A stretch of 64,000 nt of DNA from the NCBI GenBank assembly GCA_963826505.1, contig CAWGXG010000003.1, positions 62,001-126,000 on the forward strand, in the 5' to 3' direction. The position numbers were made by a program, and so were the translations under genes. Origin of the DNA: CAWGXG01 sp963826505 (GTDB taxonomy: Bacteria; Chloroflexota; Anaerolineae; Aggregatilineales; Aggregatilineaceae). The notes beneath the pieces are model-generated. The model did not search any database and had not been told where the DNA came from. It saw only the letters and a program-made list of their open reading frames with translations. How positions within the stretch are numbered: position 1 is the stretch's first letter; the number at the start of each line of letters is the position of its first letter. Below are positions 52,861 through 61,966 of this stretch, in pieces.

Positions 52861-53457
52861 ATGAAGGTTATTCTCAAGGATTACGTCTACAAACACGGCG
52901 TGGCCGGTGATGTCGTGAACGTCGCGGACGGGTTTGCACGCAATTTCCTGATCCCGCGCGGTAAGGCGATCAAGGCGACCCCCGGCGCGCTGCGCGAAAA
53001 CCAGCAATTGATCGAGCAGTCGAAGAAGAACCGCGCCCGGCTGCGCGAGCTGGAAAGCGAAGCGGCGGTCAAGATTGATGGTGTCGAGCTGGTCTACGGC
53101 GTGAAAGCCGGTAAGAACAACAAGCTCTACGGCTCCATTACGACCCGCGACATTGCCCAGACGCTGCTGGAAAAAACCGGCGTGGATATCGACCGCCGCC
53201 GCATTAGCGAGCGCCCGCTGCGTGAATTGGGCGTCCACGAAGTGCCGGTCCGTCTCGGTCATGACATCTCGCCTGTGCTGCGCGTCGTGGTGCTGCGTGA
53301 TGAAGAAGTCGCGCCGTATCTGGACGGCCAACCGGTGGCTAGCCTACAACAGCAGACGCAGTACACCTACGTCGAGGTCGAAGACGAAGAAGACGAAGAA
53401 GTAGAAGTAGAAGCACCTGCCGAAGCGGAAGCCGCTGAAGAAGAGGCCGCTTCATAG
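52861..53457 (+). CDS. rplI: 50S ribosomal protein bL9 with acidic tail
   Basis: 198 residues. KVILKDYVYKHGVAGDVVNVADGFARNFLIPRGKA is the family start (positions 2-36), followed by the connecting helix and the C-terminal domain with KLYGSITTRDIAQTL. bL9 is normally about 150 residues; here a tail of some 45 residues is mostly Glu/Asp/Ala (from EVEDEEDEEVEVEAPAEAEA). ATG 52861 follows GAGGAAG. It is not beside rpsF, ssb or rpsR, the usual neighbours. A small zinc-ribbon-like gene follows. Confidence 0.95.
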   Translation: MKVILKDYVYKHGVAGDVVNVADGFARNFLIPRGKAIKATPGALRENQQLIEQSKKNRARLRELESEAAVKIDGVELVYGVKAGKNNKLYGSITTRDIAQTLLEKTGVDIDRRRISERPLRELGVHEVPVRLGHDISPVLRVVVLRDEEVAPYLDGQPVASLQQQTQYTYVEVEDEEDEEVEVEAPAEAEAAEEEAAS

Positions 53458-53485
53458 ATCGCGGTGTAGACCACGATCGGACCGG

Positions 53486-53818
53486 ATGCCTACAGAAGAA
53501 TCAAAGATCACCGGGCCCGGTGACGACTTGATCGCTTACGTGCTGCGTGCCATGGCGTGTGATGGCTGTGGCGGCGAGTATAGCGCGGAAGATGTGAAAG
53601 TTGCTATTCACCGGGATGCGCAGTGGGAACTGACGGCCACGTGCCCAGCTTGTCGTGCCGCGCGCGTCGTCACGGCCTATGATCGCCCGCCGTATTTCCA
53701 ATTGCGGAGCGGTCCCGACGTGGTGCCGTCCGAAGTGACTCGGGACGAGGTAGCGGCGTGGATGTCCTATCTGGCAGAGTTCACGGGGGATATGTTCGAT
53801 CTCCTGGCGCAGGTCTGA
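53486..53818 (+). CDS. Small zinc-ribbon-like hypothetical protein
   Basis: 110 residues. Two Cys pairs, CDGC at about 25-28 and CPAC at about 53-56, would bind one zinc. The rest is an alpha/beta domain ending in a helix (AAWMSYLAEFTGDMFDLLAQ). Family not recognised. It is 28 bases after rplI and ends before a terminator, so the two form one transcript. Confidence 0.7.
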   Translation: MPTEESKITGPGDDLIAYVLRAMACDGCGGEYSAEDVKVAIHRDAQWELTATCPACRAARVVTAYDRPPYFQLRSGPDVVPSEVTRDEVAAWMSYLAEFTGDMFDLLAQV

Positions 53819-53858
53819 CCAGCGGGACGCGTTTCGAACCGGGCATTGATGGAATCTA

Positions 53859-53893
53859 AAAGGCGGGGGTATCGTCAAACCCCCCGCTTTTTG
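53859..53893 (+). terminator. Rho-independent terminator
   Basis: AAGGCGGGGGT and ACCCCCCGCTTTTT form a G/C stem (one bulged C) followed by T5. Confidence 0.8.
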
Positions 53894-53947
53894 TTATAGT
53901 CGGCGCGTGTCAAGTGGTGTGATGAGTGGCCCCCAGGAGTCTCAAGC

Positions 53948-55718
53948 GTGAGCGATCCCCAAGCTCTCGGAATGCGTCTGCGCGAAGCACGTGAAGCCCA
54001 CGAGCTGTCGCTGGAAGACGCCGAGCGCGCGACACGCATCCGGGCGAAATACCTGGAAGCGCTGGAACGGGGCGATTACGCCAGCATGACGGCTGTGCAG
54101 GCGCAGGGCTTCTTGCGCAATTACGCGCGCTTCCTCAATGTGGACCTGGACCTCGTGCTGTCCGAATTAGACTCCACGCGCGGGGGACGCCGTCGCAAGG
54201 GCCGCCAACGCGAGGTCGCGCCGGTCGATCCGGCCTCGTCGGTGAACAGCATGGCGCGTAATGCCGCCGCGCCCCAACGTCCCACGCCGCGCCCACGTCG
54301 CTCGCGTGCACGGCGCGGCTTTGTGGGGAATATTCTGATCATCCTCGTGTCCGGCGCGATTGTCGTCGCGCTGATCTTCGCGGTCACACGCATGCTTGAC
54401 CAGGCGGCCGAATCCCAGACTACGAGCGGCACCAACGGACTGCCTACGCAGCTGCCCACTGCCACGCAGCAAGGCGCGCCAGATAACGCGCTCACGCCTT
54501 CAGACACACTGCCCGACGGCGCGCCAGATGGCGCGCCAGAAATCAGGACGCCGCTGCCCGAAGCCACGACCCAATCTGCTGGGCCAGAGCAAGCGTTTGT
54601 CGCGCCCGTGATCACAGGCACCAGCGTGACGATCGTGGTCGAAGTTTTGCAGCAAACCTGGGTGCAGGTCACGACGGATGATGTCGTGCAGTTCGAGGGC
54701 ACGGTTCATATTGGGGATATTCTGAACTACGCCGGGCAGCGCAGCGTCGGAGTGCGTACCAATAACGCTGCCGGTCTGCGTCTGACCGTGAATAACCAGC
54801 CGGTCGGATCGCTGGGCGGGCGGGGCGAGTTGTTCGAATACACATTTGTACTCGAAGGAGCCGCGACGCCGACGCCTTCCGTCGAAGGACTGCCCAGCGG
54901 CGATACGGTAACCAGTATGCTGGTGACGCCTTCAGAGCAACCGGCCAGCCTCACACCGCCACCAGCGTCGCCGACCGAGGCGACGTTGTTCTTTACGCCC
55001 ACACTCACGCCGACGCCGGGCGTGCCCACGCCTACGCTGCCGCTCGATCCGGGCGATTTCAGCGTATTGGAAACGTATACCCACACCCCGGACGCGGCCC
55101 TGGGCGCGGTGGAAACGCCCACCGAGACGGCGACGGCGACGATCGCGGCGTCCCCGGTGCCGCCCAGCCAGACGCCCAGCCCAACCCCCACGGTGCCACC
55201 CAGTCTGACGCCGACCGTGACGCCCGTGCCGACGGCTTCGGCCACGCCGACCGCGTTCCCCAGTCTGACCGCTGTCGTGCCGACCATGACTCCGACGCTG
55301 ACGCTCACACCGACGCCCACCCTCACGGCGACGGCTACGCCCACATTGACCTTGACGCCAACGATCACGCCCTCGCTCACGCCCACGATGACCGCCACCT
55401 ATACGCCGACCAACACACCGACGCCCACGGCGACACCCAGCGCGACCGCGACTCGCACGCCGACCGTGACGCCGTCCCGTACGCCGACCGTCACACCGTC
55501 GCCAACACGGACGAATACGCCCACCGCGACCAACACGCCCACGCCCACGGCGACTCCCACGCGCGACCGCGACCGTCACAGCGTCGCGCACGCCAACTCC
55601 CACGTATACGCGAACGCCGACGCCCACCTGGTCGCCCACGCCGACCTTTACGCCGACCCAGACGCCATTCTTGCCGCCGCGCCTGACGCGCACGCCTTCA
55701 CCAGTGCCAAAGTATTAG
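53948..55718 (+). CDS. RodZ-like HTH membrane protein with long Thr/Pro tail (late frameshift)
   Basis: An N-terminal HTH_25 domain (LGMRLREAREAHELSLEDAE, ATRIRAKYLEALERGDY), a basic linker, one membrane segment (ILIILVSGAIVVALIFAV) and an outer DUF4115-like beta domain (VTIVVEVLQQTWVQVTTDD). This is the RodZ architecture used in cell-shape control. About 240 residues of T/P repeats follow. Near 55561 the frame switches from TPTATPTR to RDRDRHSVAHANSH; removing one C restores TASRTPTPTYTRTPTPTWS and a TAG at 55716-55718. As read, translation would instead end at 55828. Confidence 0.85.
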
Positions 55719-55824
55719 CGGACAGCGATCCGTTTTCAACAGGCAGTATTCAGGGGTCAGTTACAGGCTGTCACCCGACTGCTTTTAGCTTGTTGCGGTT
55801 AGCTGTGTGCTGTTGCCTGCCGGC

Positions 55825-56886
55825 CTAATGCTCGATGTAATCCAGCAGGAGATCAGGCAAAGAGAGGATCACGTCACGCTGCAAACGGTAGCTAATCGTG
55901 CGGTTTTCCTTCACATCTTCGACGATTAGCCCGGCGTCACGCAGTTGGGCGAGGTGGCGGGACACGGCGGAAGCTGAGAGATTGAGCTTGGCCGCGATTT
56001 TCTTGCCGTTCATACTGGTGTCGTGGTGCGCGATCTGGCGCAAAATGTCCAGGCGCGACCCGTCGCCCAGACCCTTGAGGATCGCCAGACCGTCGTCTTT
56101 GTGCTGCTCGATCTCGACGCGCCGCGCTTCGGTGCGCTCGCTGTCGAACAGCACGGTGATGTTGCCATAGCCATAAAAGATGTAGACCGGCGTAGCCGCG
56201 AAGTAAATTGGGATGAAGACGATGGATGTTACCGGGTAATCTTCGGGCAGTGGCGGCATCAGATCGGTATGCCCGGTGACGTGTTCGTAGAGCGCCATCC
56301 CGCCTTGCCGGTCGAGCAGCGCGGTTTTGTCGGCCAGCGCGGCGTTCCACGCGGACGGCAGGTCGTCGACCTGCGGCGCGAACACATCCTCCCAATACCA
56401 CGCCCACAACGCCGTCAGCCGCGCCTGGAAGGCGGGCACATCGCGCAGGACATCGTCCAGAGGCACATCGGCACACATACAGTGTCCGGCAAACGGCGAT
56501 GCGTCCAGCACCGCCCGCACACGCGCCGGGTCCAGCCCGGTGGCGGCGAGCGTTTCTTGCGAGACGATGCGCCCTACGATGTAAAAAAGGAAAGTGGCGG
56601 GGTCCATACGGCGCACGTAGCGCAGGAAGCCCGGCACATCATCGTGCTGATCGTAATCCACCGCCAACTCAAAAAACAGCGCGCCGTCATAATAGGGACC
56701 GTAGACCGCGTTCAACTCGTCCCAGAATCCAACAGGCAGATGGGCGCGGGTCTCCGCGGCCCAGGCAGCATGCCGCCCCGGCTTGAGCAAAACACGCAAG
56801 CTGATCATCGTCTCGTAGACCGCGGAAGTTTCGAAATGAATCAGTTCGGTGAGGGGGTCTGTCGATTCAATGACCTGGAGAGGCAT
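55825..56886 (-). CDS. ArsR-type winged-helix regulator with large N-terminal domain
   Basis: About 353 residues. The C-terminal 90 residues are a winged helix of the ArsR type (DGSRLDILRQIAHHDTSMNG, KIAAKLNLSASAVSRHLAQL, RDAGLIVEDVKENRTISYRL). No CxC metal site is seen. The N-terminal ~260 residues are an unrecognised helical domain, as in several Chloroflexota/Actinobacteria ArsR-like proteins (DUF5937-like). ATG 56886 (MPLQVIEST) is preferred over 56943. Confidence 0.82.
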   Translation of the reverse strand: MPLQVIESTDPLTELIHFETSAVYETMISLRVLLKPGRHAAWAAETRAHLPVGFWDELNAVYGPYYDGALFFELAVDYDQHDDVPGFLRYVRRMDPATFLFYIVGRIVSQETLAATGLDPARVRAVLDASPFAGHCMCADVPLDDVLRDVPAFQARLTALWAWYWEDVFAPQVDDLPSAWNAALADKTALLDRQGGMALYEHVTGHTDLMPPLPEDYPVTSIVFIPIYFAATPVYIFYGYGNITVLFDSERTEARRVEIEQHKDDGLAILKGLGDGSRLDILRQIAHHDTSMNGKKIAAKLNLSASAVSRHLAQLRDAGLIVEDVKENRTISYRLQRDVILSLPDLLLDYIEH

Positions 56887-57102
56887 CGGAGTCACCTTCA
56901 AAGCTCGTTGGGCTGGGCCAGCCACAGGGAGGCCGAGCCACAATCAACCGGACGAAAAGAGGCGCGATCCCGGGCGAATCGGCCCATAGGATAGCCTGCG
57001 TATGTGTGTAGAGATGTTAATGGTGATGCGACCGGGTGTCAATTCCCGGTCGGAGCGTGCGGAACGCCCCTGCTGCGCTCCGCGCCCATAAATGGCCGGG
57101 AG

Positions 57103-57552
57103 TTATCCCGGCAGCAGGTCGATTTCGGCCAGATAAGCCAGCAGGGCCTTGAGTTCGGCGGCAGTCCGCGGCAAGGTGATGATTTCCCGTGCGCCGTAAA
57201 CGCGCGCCTGTTGGCGATAGATTGACGGCACCTTATGTCCCACGACCACGATCGGGCGGTCGGGCCGCTGGTGGTGCAGGTGCGGCAGCACGGCTAATTG
57301 CAGCGGGTGGTCGGGTTGGATACCAACCACGGCCAGATCGAAATCGTAATAGGCCAGCGCGCGCAAGGCGTCGCCGTGATCGTCCAGAGTAGTGACCGAG
57401 ATATCCCTGTCCAGCAGGCGGCTGATTGTGTCGATCAAGATGCTGGCTGGGCCGTTGGGCCGGTCGATGACAAGGACCTGAATCGGGCAGGTGAACGCAG
57501 CGCACGAAGCGAGCTGCTGTGTGGATTGAGCCAGAGTCGTCTGGAGCGGCAT
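57103..57552 (-). CDS. Degenerate receiver-domain protein
   Basis: 149 residues. The CheY-like layout is visible (IQVLVIDRPNGPASILIDT, YYDFDLAVVGIQPDHPLQL, DRPIVVVGHKV, ARVYGAREIITLPRTAAELK). The phospho-acceptor Asp is replaced (VVGIQ) and the conserved Lys before Pro is absent (LPR). It is therefore a pseudo-receiver that probably acts by binding. ATG 57552 follows AAGGAGG. Repeated CGCAATTAC sites lie upstream. Confidence 0.75.
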   Translation of the reverse strand: MPLQTTLAQSTQQLASCAAFTCPIQVLVIDRPNGPASILIDTISRLLDRDISVTTLDDHGDALRALAYYDFDLAVVGIQPDHPLQLAVLPHLHHQRPDRPIVVVGHKVPSIYRQQARVYGAREIITLPRTAAELKALLAYLAEIDLLPG

Positions 57553-57568
57553 GGCGTCCTCCTTAATG

Positions 57569-57622
57569 AATTGCATAATTGCATGATTGCGCAATTACGT
57601 TATAAGTTTACCACGCAATTAC
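57569..57622. promoter_or_regulatory. Cluster of ATTGC/GCAAT repeats
   Basis: CGCAATTAC occurs at 57590-57598 and 57614-57622 (24-base period). Inverted ATTGC copies occur at 57569-57573 (AATTGCAT) and near 57578. ATTGCGCAAT at 57586-57595 is a perfect palindrome. Probably an operator for the flanking divergent genes. Confidence 0.5.
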
Positions 57623-57805
57623 CCGAAAGTCAAGATGTGGAGCGAGTAAAAACAGGGGGAATAACCCGAAATTGCACAGGGTGTTATGGCCGTTTGCTGG
57701 CTGAAAAGCGCGGCGCGCGCACGCGAGTCTCTTCTGGTTAGCGCGCAAGTCGGCCTGAAGGCTATAATTCTCTTAAGCTGCGGCGCCCACCTAACGGGAG
57801 TACCC

Positions 57806-59086
57806 ATGTCTATCCGTAATATCTACTGGCCCCACGATCGGGAGGCCATCCTCGAACTCATCCGGCAAACCCAGGGCGAAGAGGATTCCATTTTGTTGGC
57901 GACCTCGTACGGCCAGGGTCCGACGTTTGATCCGTCAGATTGCTTTGTGATTGAGGGTGACCAGGAGGGCGAGCTGGCCGCCCATGGCATGCTGATTACG
58001 CACCACTTGCAGATTGGCAGCAGTCTGCTGCCCACCGCTGAGATCGGCCTGTTCGCGATCAGTCCCCATTACCTGGGGCGCGGCTACGAAGGGCTGCTGC
58101 TGGATGTGCTCCACGCGCGCATGGCCGAGCGCGATGACGTGTTGGGCCTGTCGTTTGGCGATCCGCTGCTATTCGAAGCGTGGCAATATGAGTACGCAGT
58201 CGGTCTCTACCTCACCAATTACGAATCGGACATCTATGTCGATCTCGCGCTGCAAGCCGCGGACTGGGACTCTCAGCAGACTTACGAACGGCGCACGGCT
58301 GAACAGCTTGGCGTGCGGCGGCATGGGGTCACCGTGCGTCGCTTTTACCTGTCCGATCTCCCGGCGGTGCAGGCTCATTATTATGAGGAGAGCACACGCG
58401 GTCACTATATTATCGTCCGCGACGAAAACGCCTGGCTGACGCAGCTCGATACCCTGGCGCGGGTCGGGCGCAGTGAGCCCGATGATTTCCTGGTCGCCGA
58501 GGCCAACGACCGGTTGGTCGGCTATGTCCGGCTGGTGACGCAAGATCAAGTCAACCTGTTTCGCGGCGCTCAGGCGGCCCGCTTCAGCGTGATCGAGGCC
58601 GGTGGCACCGATCCGGACGGGATCGACGCGCTGCTGGCCGCCGTCGCGCACCTGGCTCAAACGTTCAGTGTCGAGCGTATCGGGCTGTTCGTCCATCCCA
58701 ACAGCCTGTTCATGCGCCATGCCCTGCTGCGCGGCGCTACGCTGCGCCACTTCACCGGGTCGGCACTGGTGCGCCTGCAAAATCTCCCGCTGGCGCTCAA
58801 CCTGATGGTGCCCACCCTCGAAGACCGGCGCATGAACAGCCGTTTCGCTCAGCGCGCCTACCAGCTCGTCATCACCACTGAGCATGAAGAAGCGGACGTT
58901 TTCCTGGGCATCGGAGACGCGGAAGTCGTGCAAATCGAGGCGCCTTCGACGACGATCGTCCGGCTGTTTACCGGCTGGTATGGCATCGATCATCTGACGA
59001 TGGGCTATCACGAACGGTACACCGATCTGCTGCGCATTCTCTTTCCGCAGCGCGATCCTAAAATTGGACTGGCTGACGTGATCTGA
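57806..59086 (+). CDS. GNAT-like acetyltransferase, two-domain
   Basis: 427 residues. The N-terminal half begins SIRNIYWPHDREAILELIRQ, has GLFAISPHYLGRGYEGLLLD with the acetyl-CoA loop (R-x-x-G-x-x), and LSFGDPLLFEAWQYEYAVGL, so the first GNAT domain is plausible. A second, weaker GNAT-like half follows (DFLVAEANDRLVGYVRLVTQ). Substrate unknown. ATG 57806 follows GGGAG. It is 82 bases before a second GNAT-type gene on the same strand. Confidence 0.75.
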   Translation: MSIRNIYWPHDREAILELIRQTQGEEDSILLATSYGQGPTFDPSDCFVIEGDQEGELAAHGMLITHHLQIGSSLLPTAEIGLFAISPHYLGRGYEGLLLDVLHARMAERDDVLGLSFGDPLLFEAWQYEYAVGLYLTNYESDIYVDLALQAADWDSQQTYERRTAEQLGVRRHGVTVRRFYLSDLPAVQAHYYEESTRGHYIIVRDENAWLTQLDTLARVGRSEPDDFLVAEANDRLVGYVRLVTQDQVNLFRGAQAARFSVIEAGGTDPDGIDALLAAVAHLAQTFSVERIGLFVHPNSLFMRHALLRGATLRHFTGSALVRLQNLPLALNLMVPTLEDRRMNSRFAQRAYQLVITTEHEEADVFLGIGDAEVVQIEAPSTTIVRLFTGWYGIDHLTMGYHERYTDLLRILFPQRDPKIGLADVI

Positions 59087-59168
59087 CCGGGAGGCGCAGC
59101 GCCACCCGGCACGTCTGACCGGTTGTTTGTGTCGAAGACCTGCAATGGTCTTCAGGGAGTCCTGGCTT

Positions 59169-60113
59169 ATGTCTCAAATTACAGTGCGGCAGGCCACTCT
59201 GGCCGATGCTATCCAAATTACAGCTTTGAACAATGCAACGATTCCGACCTGGACCCGGCGCAACATCGACGGCGAGGCTATCCCGACCCCATACGACGAC
59301 CTGACTCTGTTCGAGCGGTGGCTCAATGGCGGTCCCTGGGCCAGCGTTGAAATGTGCTCGGTCCATCTGGCGAATCTACTGCGCGGCACTGAGGGTATCC
59401 CGCTGGTCGCGGAGAGTGAGGGGCAGGTCGGGGCCGAAGCCGAGATCTTCATCGGGCGCGAGCCAGAACCCTTCGGACATCACGTCAACGTCTCGAAGCT
59501 GGCCGTCCACCCGAACTTTGACAACGTGGGGCTCGGCAGCGCGTTGATCACGTATGTGCAACAGATCGCGGAAGCTATCCGCTGCAAGCGTGTGACCATC
59601 GCCCATGCCGAGGCTGATGCCGCCTTTTACGAGCATCACCGCTTTGCGCGCGCCCACAGCGGCCAACGCATCATCATCAAGACGGGCAGCGGGCGCGTCT
59701 TCTACAAAGCCAGCGATCTCAAGACCTTCGATCCGCACATGATCGAAGGCTGGCACATGCCGTTGGGCCGCTACCAAAACGCGCGCGAAGAGTGGGACCG
59801 CATGCTGCCCGGGTTTTGGAACAGCGTGCCGGAGATCGTCGAGCCGGAATCCGCGCGGCTGCACATCACCGTGACCGGACAGGAAGCCTACGCGCTGATG
59901 CAGGAAGACCGCGACAATCCCAAGCGCGTGCATGCCTGGGTATGGAGCAAGCGCCCAGTCAACAACCTGTTGGTGATGACGCTGCTCGATTGGGCCGCCC
60001 GCGAGGATTACGAAGAGGTTGTGACCTTCGCCTGGGATTACGTGCTGCCCATGCTCGAAATCGACTTCGAGCGCGCCGACCCCGTCCAGACACTCTACGC
60101 GCGGGCGCTGTAG
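59169..60113 (+). CDS. GNAT-family acetyltransferase with C-terminal extension
   Basis: 314 residues. ITVRQATLADAIQITALNN opens a canonical GNAT domain; NVSKLAVHPNFDNVGLGSAL is the acetyl-CoA block and AHAEADAAFYEHHRFARAHS the end strand. The last ~130 residues (LHITVTGQEAYALMQEDRDN, WVWSKRPVNNLLVMTLLDWA) are unrecognised. ATG 59169 follows GGGAG. It is probably cotranscribed with the preceding GNAT gene; the pair may act on a shared substrate. Confidence 0.82.
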   Translation: MSQITVRQATLADAIQITALNNATIPTWTRRNIDGEAIPTPYDDLTLFERWLNGGPWASVEMCSVHLANLLRGTEGIPLVAESEGQVGAEAEIFIGREPEPFGHHVNVSKLAVHPNFDNVGLGSALITYVQQIAEAIRCKRVTIAHAEADAAFYEHHRFARAHSGQRIIIKTGSGRVFYKASDLKTFDPHMIEGWHMPLGRYQNAREEWDRMLPGFWNSVPEIVEPESARLHITVTGQEAYALMQEDRDNPKRVHAWVWSKRPVNNLLVMTLLDWAAREDYEEVVTFAWDYVLPMLEIDFERADPVQTLYARAL

Positions 60114-60131
60114 CGGCGCTCCTCCACACAG

Positions 60132-60163
60132 AAACCGCCCCCTCAGTCGGAACCAGGGGGCGG
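60132..60163 (-). terminator. Terminator of the secreted protein gene (minus strand)
   Basis: CCGCCCCCT (60135-60143) and AGGGGGCGG (60155-60163) form a perfect 9-bp stem; read on the minus strand it is followed by TTTCTGT. Confidence 0.65.
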
Positions 60164-60205
60164 CAGCAGCAGGAATGCGCGAGTAGGTACTGGAGAGATG
60201 CGCGC

Positions 60206-60937
60206 CTATTTGGCCGCCGACGTATCGATCACGTTAGTCGGCAGCGGGCGACCCTGCCACACGTCGTCATAGTTGGGTCCCATCGTGGCGCGATCGACCC
60301 ACAAGACCGAGCAGGCCCACATCACCTGGTAGTACTGCCCGCTGGTGTCCACGCCTGTGACCCACGCCGTTTTGCCCGCCTCGATCGTCAGAGTCGGGGA
60401 AATGGCGACACCCGGCACGGCGTACAGGGTGGCATCACTCAGGAACGAGCCGACCACGGCTGTCGTCGGCAGCGGCATCAGCGCCACGCAGCCGGTGGAA
60501 TCGCTGATTTGCAGCGTGTAATCACCCGTTGCAGAGCCAAAACCATCCACGCGGAACGTGTAGACGCCCGCAACGGGCGTTACGAAAACGACCACCGAAT
60601 TGCGGAAGCCACCACAGACCTGCGTACCGCCATCGTCATTATAGACATCCGCGAAGCTCGTATCGCTGGTGTCGCTTCCCGGGAAAAAGACCGTAAGAAT
60701 CGAGTCAAGCGTCGGGGCCGCCGGATCACAGTAGACGATAGCACTAATCTGAGCGTTTGCCCGGAGATCAAGGGTATACAAATCGTACTGCGGGCCGCTG
60801 GCAATCGTCCCGGCATAACTGCCCAGCACTGAATCGGCGTGCGCAGGCGCGACAGACATTGTCGCCATAGACATCGCCACCACAACAGCCACCACCATAA
60901 AAACGCTGACGAGCTTCAAGACATGTTGACGCGACAT
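60206..60937 (-). CDS. Secreted protein with PPC-like and SH3-like domains
   Basis: 243 residues. Signal peptide (LVSVFMVVAVVVAMSMATM, ending near AHA). A beta domain like bacterial pre-peptidase C-terminal (PPC) follows: YDLYTLDLRANAQISAIVYC and VVVFVTPVAGVYTFRVDGFG with GDYTLQI. The last ~70 residues (TIEAGKTAWVTGVDTSGQYY, VMWACSVLWVDRATM) resemble a bacterial SH3-like barrel. ATG 60937 follows GGAGG. No enzymatic site seen; likely a binding protein outside the cell. Confidence 0.75.
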   Translation of the reverse strand: MSRQHVLKLVSVFMVVAVVVAMSMATMSVAPAHADSVLGSYAGTIASGPQYDLYTLDLRANAQISAIVYCDPAAPTLDSILTVFFPGSDTSDTSFADVYNDDGGTQVCGGFRNSVVVFVTPVAGVYTFRVDGFGSATGDYTLQISDSTGCVALMPLPTTAVVGSFLSDATLYAVPGVAISPTLTIEAGKTAWVTGVDTSGQYYQVMWACSVLWVDRATMGPNYDDVWQGRPLPTNVIDTSAAK

Positions 60938-61223
60938 AAGAACCTCCTGGTTCCTGAGAACCATCCAACTCACTGACGCCGCGAATCGGTATCATTTCAT
61001 TCATTATATAAGTAGTTTTATAGTATATATAGCTTTTTTATAGTAAATTTGCTTTCTATATATAAATAAAGATTCTAACCAGTTGAATTTATATTCGATG
61101 GCCGTAATGTCATAAATTCGATAAGCGAAGAAAATACCGGAGAGATGGACTGATAAACAGGTCATCCGGGACAAAATAGCGACGAAGACTTCCGGCGTGT
61201 GCAGCTTAATAAATCAAACATTT
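60938..61223. promoter_or_regulatory. Very AT-rich divergent region
   Basis: About 285 bases, much AT-richer than anything else in the window (TATATA-type tracts around 61000-61090). It should contain the promoter of the secreted-protein gene and may act as a regulatory or silenced region. No gene is seen. Confidence 0.45.
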
Positions 61224-61224
61224 A

Positions 61225-61253
61225 TTGACAATATTTATCAATGTGCGTACAAT
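61225..61253 (+). promoter_or_regulatory. Near-consensus sigma-70 promoter
   Basis: TTGACA (61225-61230), exactly 17 bases, TACAAT (61248-61253). A transcript would start near 61260, about 250 bases before the first gene. Confidence 0.85.
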
Positions 61254-61259
61254 AAGCGC

Positions 61260-61488
61260 ACATTGAAACTGCACAAATGTCTTGATCGATTCGATCCAAG
61301 GGACTCGTAATGTACACTCAACTCTGTATGTGTCTGAAGCCGGGACGCTAGGCCGCACGACTTCAGACACCGGGCAATTTGCCCACCGCAAGCCAATAAG
61401 CTGAAGCGCGTGGTCGCGTCCCCCCCTCCGGGAACGGGAACGCTGCCGCGCGTTTTTGTGCTTATTGGCTTGTTTTGTTGGATCTCTC
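61260..61488 (+). ncRNA. Structured leader RNA with terminator-like hairpin
   Basis: Between the promoter and the DUF4395 gene. A small imperfect palindrome lies at 61281-61300. A perfect 10-bp stem is formed by GTGTCTGAAG (61330-61339) and CTTCAGACAC (61361-61370). GGGCA/TGCCC follows at 61372-61384. A perfect 13-bp stem pairs CAAGCCAATAAGC (61389-61401) with GCTTATTGGCTTG (61460-61472); it encloses a G/C-rich inner hairpin and is followed by TTTTGTT. This looks like an attenuator or riboswitch-type leader. It does not match any riboswitch consensus I know. Confidence 0.6.
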
Positions 61489-61507
61489 GCTCGGTATGGA
61501 GAATACC

Positions 61508-61966
61508 ATGACAACACAACGTCGTGTCGATCACAATCTCATTCGCACGAACCAAACCCTGACTATTGCGCTGCTTGCGCTGGCGTTCGTGTTCGACTGG
61601 CCAGCGTTGGCCGCGTTCACAGGGGTGGTGATGCTGGTTTCGGCCCTGTTCCCGCCGCTGGGACTGTTCTCGCGTGTGTACCGCCACGCGCTGGTCCCCG
61701 CCGGGCTCGTCCGGCCGCAGGTCATCCAGGATAACCCGGAGCCGCATCGCTTCGCGCAGCTCCTTGGTGGCACGATGGTCACGCTCGGCGCGCTGGCGCT
61801 GACTGCCGGAGTCGCGCTGCTCGGCTGGGCCCTGGTCGCGATCGTCATCGGGCTGGCCTCGCTCAACCTGTTCGCGGGTTGGTGCGCGGGCTGCACGCTC
61901 TACTACGTCCTGAACCGCCTGGGCGTGCGCGGGTTCACCCATGCGCCGCTGGAGGTCACACGGTGA
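61508..61966 (+). CDS. DUF4395 membrane protein
   Basis: 152 residues with about four membrane segments. RVDHNLIRTNQTLTIALLAL at the start and LNLFAGWCAGCTLYYVLNRL near the end match DUF4395; the latter holds a conserved CxxC in a membrane context. Such proteins pair with thioredoxin-like genes and may carry reducing power or assist thiol chemistry across the membrane. ATG 61508 follows GGAGA; the stop overlaps the thioredoxin start. Confidence 0.85.
   Translation: MTTQRRVDHNLIRTNQTLTIALLALAFVFDWPALAAFTGVVMLVSALFPPLGLFSRVYRHALVPAGLVRPQVIQDNPEPHRFAQLLGGTMVTLGALALTAGVALLGWALVAIVIGLASLNLFAGWCAGCTLYYVLNRLGVRGFTHAPLEVTR

Noticed and set aside
61281..61300. A tRNA T-arm-like GATTCGATCC string
   Set aside because: No acceptor or anticodon arms surround it. 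It is part of a small imperfect palindrome in the leader.
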